The notes below the pieces were generated by a model. The model saw nothing but the letters and a program-made list of their open reading frames with translations. It did no database searches and was not told the DNA's origin. Shown here in pieces: positions 45,775 through 56,912 of a stretch of DNA of 64,000 nt. Within the stretch, counting starts at the first letter, position 1. Every line of letters starts with the position of its first letter. The DNA comes from Vermamoeba vermiformis (Eukaryota; Tubulinea; Echinamoebida), in assembly GCA_045837725.1 (NCBI GenBank), contig JBEWZL010000108.1:1-64000 (forward strand), in the 5' to 3' direction. Made by a program: the position numbers and the translations under genes.

Positions 45775-47649
45775 TTAATAATCCGAGCAATTATACAAAT
45801 AAGGCAAATTCAACTTACACTTGTGTTGCTGGTGATGATTGAACAAATAGCCGCTCGCCAATCGCAACACTTGCAAATTAGTCAAGCACTGTAATTGAGT
45901 CTCATCGAAACTTGCAGCTTGCTTTCCAACGACTGCAAGCTGTTTTAATTTCGGCAATTTCTTCAAAATGTCGACGCTCTTCTCGTTGATATGAAACATC
46001 TCTAATGCCTCTAAATTCGTCATGTGCGATATCGCTTGCCATAGAGCACCTTTACTTAGTTTGTTTCTATTTCGATCAGCTCTCAGAACCAAAATTTTCA
46101 GATTCGTCAAGCGATCCAATGCTTCGAAGTCGTACGTGGTGTTACGATCAAATTCCACGTGTAATTCTGTCAACTTGGTATGCATCGCAATTGCTTGAAG
46201 CATTTCATTGCCTATTGTAGGCAAAGACAAGGATTCTAGCTGCGAGAATAAAACTAACCTCGATACGCGATCTAATTCTGTCTGTTCTGGGTTGTGATAA
46301 TAACGAATAGCCAAGTGCTCTAAATTCGGTAATACCTTTGCAGGTATTATATCCAGTGCTGTCAAACTTTTCACGTTGCGGAGTTCAACCGAACAATTCG
46401 GATCGACATCCACCGCTGAAAATACGCGGATAATTTCCAAGCTTGTCAGATGAGATATAAATTCCATTTTCTGTATAGCTGGAACACTTATCGTCTTCAG
46501 TTTCGATGAATTAACGAACTCTAAAAACTTTCCTGTCAGTCCGCTTGCTGTTTTTTCATAAACCGACAGAGTTCGTAGATCCGTCATTTTGCTTAAAAAA
46601 TTAAATTGATCTTCTTTAAGAGCTGTCCTCAAACTTAAGTCTCTTAGGTTATGTAATGCAGCCAATTGCTGGTAGTCGTGATTCATTGCTGAGATTGGCG
46701 GTGGTTGTTGTCTTTTTGTTCCACGAACTTCAATACTGAGCCAAGTTAACTTTGTGCAAGTTGAAAAATCGTCAAATCTGTCGCACGAGATTCTTAGTGA
46801 TTCCAAATTTGGTAATTTGCTGAACGGGAACAAAACATCGCGACATTCCATTGACACTTTTGACAAGTTTGACATCTTCGCTACCGATTCCTCGTCAAAA
46901 GTAATGACACCTTCGTCGTCGTGGATGGTGAGTTCTTTCAATGCGGAATAATTTCCAAATTTGGAAACAACATTAAAGTCGCTCTTCATGCAGTAGGGGA
47001 CGTAAAAAGCAAATTCTTTCAGGTTTGTCAAGTGCTGCAGGTCGTCCAAATGTTTCCACTCCAGATTATAATCAATTTCTATTACTAATTTTGTTAACGC
47101 TTCAAAATGCTGCAAGTGGGGTAGAATATTGCAGCGACCAAATGCAAAGTGTTGCAACTTTGTCAGAGCTGTAAAGTGACGCAGATCAAGTTCAACTTTC
47201 ATGAATGGTAGGTGTTTCGATGGTTCAACTTCTAGTTTCGTCAAATTGGTCAATAATGCTAGACTAGTGAAACTACTATCAATTGATATTGTTTTTTCAA
47301 AGCGTAATCCTATTGGCTTGGAATAGCGGCTAAAAGTTTGGATGAGATCCGGAAGCGTTGTTGGTCTTGCAAAATAAATTGTGAATTCATCGTTGTTAAT
47401 TATATAGAACCATTCAGTGCTCGTTGAACGCATCATTCGTCTCGATCTCTCATCAAGATGCGACACAATAATATTTTTTATTTCCAGAGGAAGGCTGGAA
47501 AAATTAGCATCGTCCTAAATTAATTATAATTAGCATTGTTGTATTTGTTCTACAAATATGCAAGTATATTGGTCACAGTGGCCTCACCGAAACATGTTTA
47601 TCAGATCTGTCCACGTGAGGTTAATTTAATTGCAACGATATCTTACCAT
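45775..47649 (-). CDS. F-box/leucine-rich-repeat protein (paralogue 1)
   Basis: The first exon contributes only ATG (47647-47649) followed by GTAAGA; the intron ends at about 47517 and the long second exon runs to the stop at 45775, about 580 residues. The start of exon 2 gives DDANFSSLPLEIKNIIVSHL with RSRRMMRSTSTEW, an F-box-like helix set. The remainder is about 18 irregular LRR units (for example LTKLEVEPSKHLPFM, LPNLESLRISCDRFDDFS, LKQLAVVGKQAASFD). SCF adaptor role is an inference from the domain pair. It is paralogous to 56913-58678 (same orientation) and to the broken copy at 60156-61979; the wording TSTEWFxII, DFTIYFAR and RYSKPIGL is common to all three. Confidence 0.85.
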
Positions 47650-47944
47650 GCTTGAAAGTAAAAAGTCCTAAAATAAATGCTGGCTAGTATTGTGGTAGAT
47701 TGACTCGAGATATTATAGGTGTGACGTGATCCCATTTTTTTCCTGCTCGTGAAAAGTGCACAAACGACGGCTAGTGTCTCAATTATTGACGAATCAACGA
47801 CAGCTATCAATACTTCGCTTCATATTCTAGTTTTGGGCCGTATTACGTGGCTCAGTAAAGACTCGAAACGAGCAAATGACAGCTGTCTGAAACTCAATTA
47901 CTTTTACAACGAACAAGACAACACAACTCAAGCTACCAGAGGAA

Positions 47945-49502
47945 ATGGTACTCAAAGGTGTATACTTGTTTATCCTTATGGCTGGACTGCTGCACAATGT
48001 ATTGGCCGTGACTTATACCTGCGATCCCTTCTACAAACTGATTCAAGAGGGCCAGAAGACCTGTTTGTCCTCAAATATTGGATACAATGCATCACAAGAT
48101 TTTTTGACGGTGTATTCTTCATTTTCTGGTTGCGAGAATCAAAACGAAAGCGAATCTGCGAGCATTTTCTTTTCTGATCGATACTCGTACTGGACCGTCC
48201 AAATAGAGCCCAATTACGACTTCTATTTCGAGTACACTATTATGTGGACGAGTACCGAATCGAATTGCGTGGTTGATCTGTCCCCTGCTGGCACTTCCAC
48301 AAATTCATCAGATCTTGCTGTCTCTTGGGCAATGGTAGATCAAAATGGAATATCGAATAACCCGCTAGAGGTAAGAGTCGAATAAAGCGAGACTAATCCT
48401 CCCTATTTAAATTTTGAAGTATTAACTTTGCGCTAGAATCTCACTGACTTTGCGCTGAATAAACCATACACGAGACGCTTTATAATCAGTCCTGGCTCAC
48501 CGTAAATGCTTAATATACTATGTATAATACACTAATCTTACCCATTATCTTTTAGAACCGTGTATCGCTTCGGATTCACTTGCGCCAACCCAAACGGAGA
48601 AATTTCGTCGAGCACTGAGCAAACTGCCATCATATCTCGTATTATGTAAGAATGATATATACATCGCAGCGCGAAGTAGTCATGTTACAGTAATAACGTT
48701 ACTTGTAAGGTATGGCATGGTCGATGAGACCGCTCATTGGGATCGAGCCATTTTTTACCCCGGTTGGATCGGTTTTGGCTGTACGACAAGTGAGTCGCTA
48801 TTATAAGTATTATAATATGCCATGTTTCTAATCTTTACTTGTCCGGCAGACACGAGTTGTCCTGATCCACCTCCGAACGATGACGCGATCTGCGTTGTAG
48901 ATCGATCTTGGGGTGATACAGTGTGGTTCTATAATGGCAACTATTACGCAAGTACATTTAGATCCTCGCCTGTCTTCGACGGAGATTTTTACGTCGATGA
49001 AGGACAATGGACGGACAGCTACGTCCGCGGCTGTATTTATCCGTGGCGCGTGTCTACTGTCAAAATCGTGCTGTTTCCTGATTGGTCAATGAGATTGAGA
49101 TTTGGTCAAGGCAAACAATGCGACATGTTCCCGTTCACTATCGTCGGCAGCTTGCCTCCTGGCTTTGCACCGAACTGCAATTATACATTGGATCCGTCAA
49201 AAGTTCAAATCAGCTACGAAGGCAGCAATTATATGATCTTCGTTGCTCCGCTGAGTGTTCGGAATCAGAGTGGATGCACTCCGACGTCTCCCAATACCAA
49301 CGACGGCACTACGTACAGCGATGAGAATAGTGGTTTGTGGGTCTTCGTATTCTGTCTCGTTGGCGCTGGACTGCTTCTCATTGGCGGTGTTCTCGGCATC
49401 GTATTCGGCGTCAGAAGGTACAGACAACGACAGCAAAAGAAGGACGAGAAGAAGCAAGTTCCTGCTGATGCAGCTGAGGAAAAGCCGTCTGAAAGACGTT
49501 AA
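47945..49502 (+). CDS. Type I membrane protein with secreted-type ectodomain
   Basis: ATG 47945 opens a signal peptide (LKGVYLFILMAGLLHNVLA). Five exons join in frame: 47945-48370, a middle exon of about 65 nt near 48436-48503 (NLTDFALNKPYTRRFIIS), 48557 to about 48647, about 48710-48791, and 48850-49502. The ectodomain has about ten Cys and many N-x-S/T sites (NESES, NSSD, NRTV-like). A PPPNDDAICVVD stretch precedes GDTVWFYNGNYYAS, in which aromatic residues are frequent. One TM helix (LWVFVFCLVGAGLLLIGGVL) is followed by a short basic-acidic tail (RQQKKDEKKQ ... ERR). Family not recognised; a surface receptor or adhesion protein is plausible. The middle exon was inferred from frame and splice signals. 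Confidence 0.75.
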
Positions 49503-49589
49503 GGATTGCTCTGATTAATAAAGGGCTTTTTCCTCCTTTGGTTCTACGTTAAAGCATTTTAAATATCATAATTATCTTCCAATAAGCAT

Positions 49590-50172
49590 ATGGCTAGAGA
49601 TAGACAGTTAGAGAAGGGTCACGTACTCGCTAGGAGGTCAAGATCCGCTTGCCTTTATATAGACATTCGTGCCACGGGTGCGAGCGAAGGCGGCTTTGGC
49701 ACTGAAGAGTGTCAATTGTTGCATCGCCAATGCGTACAATCACATTCCGTTAGATACGCCATACGTGTCTGCCATTCGTTCGTCGCCTCAGTTCAGGACT
49801 CATTCTTTACCTTACCAAACCATTGGCCGATTGTTTGCGGCAAGGATGACAATGGTAAGGCCGGGCACAATCATAATTGTGCGACAGTAATGTTCTGACA
49901 CTTACTCTAGGCTTCACAGTTCGACCGGAATATGCTGTCACGGGGTACAATGCTGGAGACCCCGACACGGCTCTGAAGATCAAATTGCAAACACCTCTTG
50001 GTGCCGCGCTAGGCGATGTCAAGCTCTTCTTGGTGCCCAATCCAAATGATTATTTCAACTGCGTGGACGGTGTCAGTTTTGGGGCGACTACTTGACCTTC
50101 ACGCGCACAAGTGGAACGTGTCTTAGCCTTGGCCAGCAAAATTCACCGTGGCTGCTCAATATTCCAGCTTAG
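49590..50172 (+). pseudogene. Probable relic of a Cys-poor ectodomain gene
   Basis: A splice-joined frame (donor after GACAATG at about 49854, acceptor at about 49911) reads TLPNHWPIVCGKDDNG, FTVRPEYAVTGYNAGD, PLGAALGDVKLFLV, PNPNDYFNCVDGVSFG and then needs one base fewer to continue as DYLTFTRTSGTCLSLG to a stop at 50170-50172. No start codon or signal peptide is found upstream. A missing start together with a frame break suggests a decayed gene, although a sequencing indel could explain the second point. No homology to the preceding gene is obvious. Confidence 0.4.
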
Positions 50173-50681
50173 CTACTGGCAGTGGATATGATTGGACTTA
50201 GATTGATCACTATACCACGTGCACAGTTAGACCTTCTGGATGCGCCCACATCCGAGGTGTGGAAATGATTCATTTTCCAACCATAAATAAATTTGTTAGC
50301 ACTGTGTCCTCAACGGAAAAATCTTACTGTAAAGCTTCATCAAACAATGCTTGAAAATGTTGAAAAATTAATAATTCTAAATCTAGGATTATTACAAAAA
50401 GCTTACTCATTTCTTAGATTCCTTGTCTTGCACCGTAGTAATTACTATCATCGTGCGATGAGCAAGGGGAAGTGCGAGCCGGATTAGATTTGCCCGGAAG
50501 AAATTTGTTCAAGCTGCACGTTAGCAGATTGGAGTTACGAATAATGTAAGCAATTGTTGTTACGCCGAAATATGTAATTACATTTGGTAGTGCTGAACTG
50601 TGTAGTAGTATTTGTGTGGATTAAAAGGGCTGAAAAGGCTCCGCAGTTGGCTTGAACGAACAAGTATGTAGGGATAAGCAT
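50173..50681. other. Spacer, no gene seen
   Basis: AT-rich sequence with no long frame; the last 60 bp lead into the kinase ATG at 50682. Confidence 0.35.
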
Positions 50682-53285
50682 ATGATATCATGCATGGTGC
50701 GTGGTGTTGAATATGAGCTTATTATTCACAAACTGACAGTTCGAAAAAGCCGGCCAGAAGAAATTTGCAAGCACGGAGAAACTGGCGAGCTTTATTTTCA
50801 CGAACCACCGGTAACAGTAACACACGAGCTGTATGACTGCACTGTAGAAGCATCAATAACCATGGGTGACGCTGGGATAATGAGATCCGTAAATGATCTC
50901 GAAATTGGTGCTCTCATCGGCGAGGGGTCGTACGCTCAAGTAAGCTTCAAAACACGTTATTATTTTAATATATAGAATATATAACACGTTTGAATGTTTT
51001 TCAGACGGGTTATTAATTATTCAGGAATTGAGACGTTCATTTCGTATTTTACGAACTGCATTCGCGTTCGATAAACGAAAGACTAATTCAATAATTTTAA
51101 TTAGGTATGGCGAGCTACAGAAAAGAAGACAGATAATGTTGTAGCCATAAAACAACTCGATAAGCAATTATTAATGCGCTTGAAGAAAGCACAGTATGCG
51201 CTATCCGAAAAAGAAATATTAATTCGATGCACGCACCCGAATATTATCAAATTGCTATATACACTGCAAGACCAACATAGTTTATGTAAGTAGAAATTTA
51301 AATTTCCACTAGTTAATACATGAAAGCCGAACGCAAATTGTTACACAAATCCAACGTAAACCATGTTCATGGTGCTCTTTTTCCTAATAGTGACCTGCGA
51401 AATTGACCACTAATTTAAATAATGATGCATATACAAGCGTTTTAAGACATTCGGCAATGCTGACAGATGTTGAAAAGTTGGGTTGAAATTGCAGCAAATT
51501 GATTCAAACCAACAATGCAGCCGAACAATATTAGAATATACAACAATTCCATAGCACGCAATATTAATCGCGTAGTCTTTTAATAATACCTCCTTATTTT
51601 AATCGAAAGGATGAAATTCCATACCGCAAAACCAGTAATCCCGCCAAAAAAAATCTAATAGCGGATGCGACGTGCCAGCAGCGTCAAATGCGGCTTAATA
51701 TTCCTTATGAAATAGTTTATTGAATTATTGTGTTCAAATTAATTCAAGATGAAAATTATTTGTGGTTCGGGCTAAAATCACACGCGTTAAAGATTGGCTT
51801 ACAGATTTACACAGATTATCACTTTATAATATTAGTCATATTACTAACGTATCTAATTAGATTTCGTGTTGGAATATTGCGCAAATGGAGATCTGTTCGA
51901 GCTCGTTCGAAAGGTAAACTCACGCACGTGCCGAAAAGCGCTTCTGAAATTTCAGCGCATCAAATTATCGAAAAACATTGCCGAATAATCAAAGAGGATT
52001 ATTATAACGATTGTTAGATATTTTGGATGTCGGCGGTTGCACGATCTAATCAATTTAATTCTTTTAGTTTGGTCGTTTGACGGAAGAACAGACAAAATTC
52101 TTTGCAGCTGAATTATTGCTCGCATTGGAACATTTGCACCTTAAAAATATCATTCATAGGGATGTCAAGGTATGTTTTGTGCAGCTCACTTTGCACGACA
52201 TTTTTATCGTTAGTAATACTCAATTATGATTACTAATACATTGTTCTTATTATAGCCCGAGAATATGTTGCTAGATGATAAATTTCATTTGAAATTGATT
52301 GATTTCAGCTCAGCTAAGATCCTAGGACCTTCGCCTCTCGGTACGTACTTGATCCAATTCCAAATTGATGGAACTGTTATTATTATTGCAATCTTCATAT
52401 AATTAATTATAAGACGAACAGTATGCTGTGTTTAAAATCACCCCAGATTGGATTGAAATCTAAGTTTTTGCGTGATCTTAAATTTGCTGTTTGGTCGTTT
52501 AATTTTATAGAATAGGTATCTGCCGATTAAATTAACTCGTGCGGATACTCTTTATACTTTCTTTTAGCTCTTGGACGTTCAATAACTGACTTTTGGATCT
52601 GTTGACAGAGCGAGCAAAATCATTCACAGGCACAGCTGAATATACACCACCCGAGCTTTTAACACCACAAGGCGTTGGCAAGATGTAAGTACATGGCACT
52701 ACATACTTATATAGAGCATTGAACTATTGCTACAATGAAATTATTTAATTGAAAGCGAACTAGATGCGAGATCTTTCGTGCTTTATTTTTCCCATGCTAG
52801 CAATTTAACAGCAGCTTCATTTTATACCTCGTGCATAGAGTGCCAGTTACTAATAATATAATGCCTTAGGGGTGATATTTGGGCCTTGGGCTGTACAGTT
52901 TATCAGCTGCTTTCTGGGCAGTTACCGTTCAAAGGTAGCAGCGAGTACAACACCTACCAGACGATTCTCGAATGCAAACCTGCATTTCCCGAACATTTTT
53001 CGCCTGCCGCAACGGACTTTCTACGGAAAATTCTGGTAAGTCCTCTCAATCCAGAACGTTCGATCTGGAACCTCAGATCGAACCATCTAATTGTTCTAGA
53101 ACCCAACGAGAATCCGAACAAATTCTAACATATGTTTCTTAAAGGTTCCAAACCCAGAAGAAAGACTCGGCGTGCACGGCTATGCTGAGATAAAAGCACA
53201 TCCGTTTTTCGAAGGGATCGACTGGGAGAACATTCATCGCATGGACTCGCCGTTGATTTCTATGCCCAGCGAACGTATAAATTAA
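50682..53285 (+). CDS. PDK1-like AGC protein kinase, hinge exon unresolved, DFS instead of DFG
   Basis: Exons give: a unique N-terminus of about 80 residues, the Gly loop [21 protein letters not shown] (VAIK Lys), and [19 protein letters not shown] with YTLQDQHSL, closely following PDK1; then [32 protein letters not shown] (catalytic loop), [13 protein letters not shown] (the DFG motif reads DFS), [14 protein letters not shown] (activation loop/APE region, PDK1-like), [20 protein letters not shown] and a C-lobe ending [11 protein letters not shown]. There is no PH domain after the kinase, unlike animal PDK1. The step from QDQHSL to FGRLTEE needs a hinge of about 20 residues; the intron from 51289 is about 730 nt and the only in-frame bridge I see is an 11-nt exon (52018-52028, YILD) followed by a 39-nt intron. 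The hinge is therefore short, hidden or damaged. Start ATG 50682; stop 53283-53285. Confidence 0.7.
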
Positions 53286-53590
53286 TTCTACAAAGGATAC
53301 ATGTAATATAACGTGGTAGAAGATAGGCTGCTGTAGCATAGCAAAACCTTAGGCCGATCCGACCTTGTAAATTTGTAAATGGATCCGGCAACAATAAGAT
53401 GTATAGGATATGTAAAATACAATGTAGTTCGCATCACTATCAATTCGTGGTTTTTCAGTCCGACCTCAAACAGAGTTTCCGTTATGATTCGTACCATTTT
53501 GCTTAATCGTGCACAACATAATCAGCATCAAATAACGATGATAAACATATGATACTTATAATGAGGCCTCGACTACTGTAATTATACAAA
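53286..53590. other. Spacer, no gene seen
   Basis: 3' flank of the kinase gene; only short unsupported frames. Confidence 0.35.
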
Positions 53591-53926
53591 GTTGTTGAAT
53601 GAAAAGAGCAAGGAGTTGCGTCGAAAAAAAGACTCCAAATGATCGGGTTGAGGCGCACCAGAATTTTTTGCCGCAGTTCAAAATGTAAGACGATGAATAT
53701 TAACACCTCATTAAGGTAAAGCATAGCGCATTTAATTTTTTTCAATTTTTTTTTGGTATTTTTATTCCAACTTCGTAGAAATTCGAAGCGTTCCTTCCCT
53801 ATTCTTTGCACCGTTACTTTGAAATAATACAGCGAGTTTCTTGTATTTTGCTCGCAGTATATTTCAATGAAGCACGAGGTTTTCAAATGATAAAAGCGCA
53901 TCTCCTTGCTCTTTTCATTCAACAAC
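53591..53926. repeat. 336-bp element with 25-bp perfect terminal inverted repeats
   Basis: GTTGTTGAATGAAAAGAGCA plus AGGAG (53591-53615) is exactly reverse-complemented at 53902-53926. The interior is AT-rich with no gene. No convincing target duplication is visible, so it may be a small foldback or MITE-like element, or an inverted copy of a promoter segment. The right arm ends 28 bp before the cofilin ATG. Confidence 0.7.
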
Positions 53927-53954
53927 CAAAACAACAACAAACACACAAGACAAG

Positions 53955-54551
53955 ATGGTAAGAATAACCAAAAACGTAGAGTAACTAGGTGTAGCTAACT
54001 GATGTCTTATAGAACTCACTTTCCTCAGTCAAGATTGCCGACGAGTGCATCCGCGAATTCGACGAGTTTAAGCTTCGCAACAAGTACGGCTACATCATGT
54101 ACAAGCTCGACATGAAGACTTTAGCCATCACCATAGATAGAACTAGCGCTCCTGGAACTTCCTACAACCAAGTAAGTCCTCTTGTTTCTATCGCGTACCG
54201 GATCAAATCTGACTCGTATTGTGTAGTTCATTGAAGACTTGCCCAAAGAAGAGGCCAGATTTGCAGTTACTCACGTTGGCTATGAGACAGAAGATGGAGG
54301 TCAACGCACTAAGCTCGTTTTCATCGCGTGGATCCCTCGTGACAGCACTACGCGCACCAAGATGTTGCACGCATCAACTCTCGCTCCGTTGAAACAAGCA
54401 CTCAATGGCATTGCTATTAGTGTTCAAGGCCACGATGTCTCTGATGTGCAATATGAGGATGTAAGTATAAAAATGCATACTAATAGTAGAATAGTGTCAC
54501 TAACTTGCTACATTGCAGCTCGTTGTCCGATGCCGCGAGAAGTTCCGTTAA
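53955..54551 (+). CDS. Cofilin / actin-depolymerising factor, 142 aa
   Basis: First exon contributes only ATG (53955-53957) followed by GTAAGA; three further exons start at 54013, about 54228 and about 54519. The product has the ADF-homology fold throughout: VKIADECIREFDEFKLRNKY, GYIMYKLDMKTLAITIDR, EDLPKEEARFAVTHVGYET, KLVFIAWIPRDSTTRTKMLH (long actin-binding helix follows: ASTLAPLKQALNG), ISVQGHDVSDVQYEDLV and a basic end. Length (142) is normal for cofilin. It severs and depolymerises actin filaments; the N-terminal Ser3 is the usual regulatory phosphosite position and a Ser is present at residue 3. The A/C-rich leader (ACAACAACAAACACACAAG) fits strong expression. Confidence 0.95.
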
Positions 54552-54738
54552 GCTGAAATTGACAGGAGCAACGATCATTATGTAAATAGTCTATCTCTCT
54601 AATGTATACATGTCATTCTGATTGTAAATAAACCACTTGACATTTGTCAGCTCTGAATTTTTCTGTGCAATTTTGTTAATTTCTGCGTGTGAAGACAACT
54701 ACTCGAGACCTACGAGGCGTTGACATTTACAAAAAAGA

Positions 54739-56005
54739 ATGGAAGCGGACTGGGATGAACTTAAAAATCAATTATTGGATGAGGTAAAACAGAAAGTCTA
54801 CTCGCCAAATAATATTTAATTTCTGCAGTATAATTAATTTATTATTTACGTGAGGATAACTCAGCATCAAAACTAAGTGTATAAAGTTTATTCTTAATTT
54901 TCCTGAATTTTGATTCAAAAAAGAAAGTAATTTAATTGTAAACGAAGGGAGCTCAAAATACAGAACAAGGCGATCGAGAATTAGAGAAAAGAAGAGAGGA
55001 TATGCTAAAACTACTCAGAGAACGAAAAAAATTACGTGACGCAGCAACGCAACTTTACGACAGGGAATTTATTAATCATGATCAAGTAACTAGTCAATGT
55101 CTTGCTTAGTAATTCTAGATGGCACCTATATTAACATCATATGTACAGGAAGATCAAAGAGCGCGCGAGGAGCGCAGAAATCGACACGAAAATGAGCTTC
55201 TAAGGCGGCTCGAAAACATGGTAAATCCGCAAATAATGTGATGCCATTACGCATTATATTTAATTAATTAATTTAAAAGATTGATGAAAAGAAAAATAAG
55301 GACGAAAAAGCCTCTTCCGGCAGATCTTCGCTGAATCCGTTCAGATTGTTCAAGCTAAAGAAGTTCAATTATGCGTTAACTATTCCAAATTATTTCTGCG
55401 ATATGTTAATGAAGTCACCGCCTATTGGAGAGATCGCTAGATTTTACGAAAATTTTAAAGAGACTTTCCTCGTTCTTACGACGACCTTTCCAGTGAGTAA
55501 AATGCATTGAAAGCGTAAATATGATTATGATTAATACTCTATAATCAGAATTTCCCTATACTATTCCTCGATCGCTTCCACTCGCCTTCGGATCGCCAAG
55601 TCTTGTTATCGTTGGTTGACGCCAGAGACTCCGGCGGTTTTGTACGTAAAAGCACCGCCATATATTAGAGTATCAATGGTTGTTTATATCTTCATATTTA
55701 GACAGCGTTACATTGGGCAGTGCATGAAGGAAACCTCGAGCAGATCGAACTGTTGTTATCCAACGGAGCTAATACTGAATTGAAGTCATTTATGGCCGTA
55801 AGTAAACCATATAGTCGCGAATTAGGAATAATATTGATTGTTCATAATAAAGAAGCACAAGCCAATCGATCGAGCGGATGCACATCCGGAAGTTACGAAA
55901 TCAGCCATTCACAAGTTATTTCAGAAATATCAAGATGCCAAGAACAATAGCAATGCTGATAATATCAAGCATATGACGCCCAAGAAAACGCAGTTCGGAG
56001 ATTAA
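54739..56005 (+). CDS. Ankyrin-repeat protein with N-terminal coiled coil
   Basis: Seven or eight exons in frame from ATG 54739 (MEADWDELKNQLLDE) to TAA 56003-56005. Residues 15-95 are strongly charged and helical (RELEKRREDMLKLLRERKKL; REERRNRHENELLRRLENM; DEKKNKDEKASS). Next come FRLFKLKKFNYALTIPNYF and a domain ending FLVLTTTFPNFPILFLDRFH, then DRQVLLSLVDARDSGGF and one good ankyrin repeat TALHWAVHEGNLEQIELLLS (with NGANTELKSF), then a basic C-terminus (MAKHKPIDRADAHPEVTK ... TQFGD). Only one full ankyrin unit is visible, so the fold must use the preceding, more diverged repeat as well. Function unknown. Confidence 0.75.
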
Positions 56006-56015
56006 GCAACCTGCA

Positions 56016-56615
56016 GAATTTCCTTTTTTGGAATTGCCGGTAGAATTACAAATACTTATCATCGAAAAATTGACGATTCAAAATTTAACGAGACTACACC
56101 GTGTTTGCAAGTATTTCAACGAGCTGCAAATATTGCAGCAATTGACAGAATTGCCCGAAATGAACGTAGTGTTTGCAGATCCACCCGAGTACTATGATAC
56201 GATGACGCAGGGCCGATTGACAGTGATGGCGACACCAACAGTGTTCCACTTCGGAATTATTGTGGGACAACTGTACCAAGTGCCGTCAAAAAGAGGTGCG
56301 GATCGAGTCATTAACGAGATGTTCGCAAGAATGGAAAGTTTTGCAAAGGGTGGTTGGATTTTTAATTACAAATACGACATGCAAAAATTACAGCAGTTCT
56401 TATTAAATTGCTTACGAATGAATAGACGGATCTATATTCTCGAACAATCTTACAAAGACGATCATTACGGGATCTACGTGGAAGTGGATTCGCAGTTTGG
56501 TGTTGGCGTTGAATTCAAACATGGATTGTTTATGGATCCGATTCTTATTAATGACAACGACAACTGGACTTTTCGGGCAGAGGACTTTGGGTATTATTAT
56601 GATCTTCATCAATAA
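56016..56615 (+). CDS. F-box protein reading frame, start not found
   Basis: Begins with EFPFLELPVELQILIIEKLT and NLTRLHRVCKYFNELQ, a clear F-box, and continues through EMNVVFADPPEYYDTM to a C-terminal domain of about 130 residues (HFGIIVGQLYQVPSKRGADR; GGWIFNYKYDMQKLQQFL; DDHYGIYVEVDSQFGVGVEF; FRAEDFGYYYDLHQ). No ATG lies between the upstream in-frame stop (55974) and the F-box, and the frame differs from that of the ankyrin gene that ends 12 bp before it. The likely acceptor is CTGCAG at 56011-56016. I infer a missing upstream start exon or a spliced product sharing the ankyrin gene's promoter, but no donor I tried gives an in-frame join. Confidence 0.55.
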   Translation, partial: EFPFLELPVELQILIIEKLTIQNLTRLHRVCKYFNELQILQQLTELPEMNVVFADPPEYYDTMTQGRLTVMATPTVFHFGIIVGQLYQVPSKRGADRVINEMFARMESFAKGGWIFNYKYDMQKLQQFLLNCLRMNRRIYILEQSYKDDHYGIYVEVDSQFGVGVEFKHGLFMDPILINDNDNWTFRAEDFGYYYDLHQ

Positions 56616-56912
56616 AGATTTTGACGATCTTCTGTGCATTCAAGTAATTTTGAAAATTGCTTGGTGGAGACTCCGAACTCGCTCTTACGGACATTTGAGC
56701 ATATAGGATAGGTTTAGTTTGGAAAACTTGGCAATGTTAAAAGCGGAAATTCATGATAAATCTCTCATATGTTTTCTTTAATAGAGCTGCTCACACCTCC
56801 CCCCTCATACCCACACAGCGTCGTACTCAGTCAGAAAAGAAACGATAAAATGGGAACGTCTGGTCTAAGCCACAAATGAAATCTCGTTATTTTTACGCGA
56901 AATGCTAATCAG

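Noticed and set aside
53503-53946. 147-codon minus-strand frame upstream of cofilin
   Set aside because: It lies inside the inverted-repeat element, is rich in Phe/Tyr/Lys with no domain, and reads through both arms.
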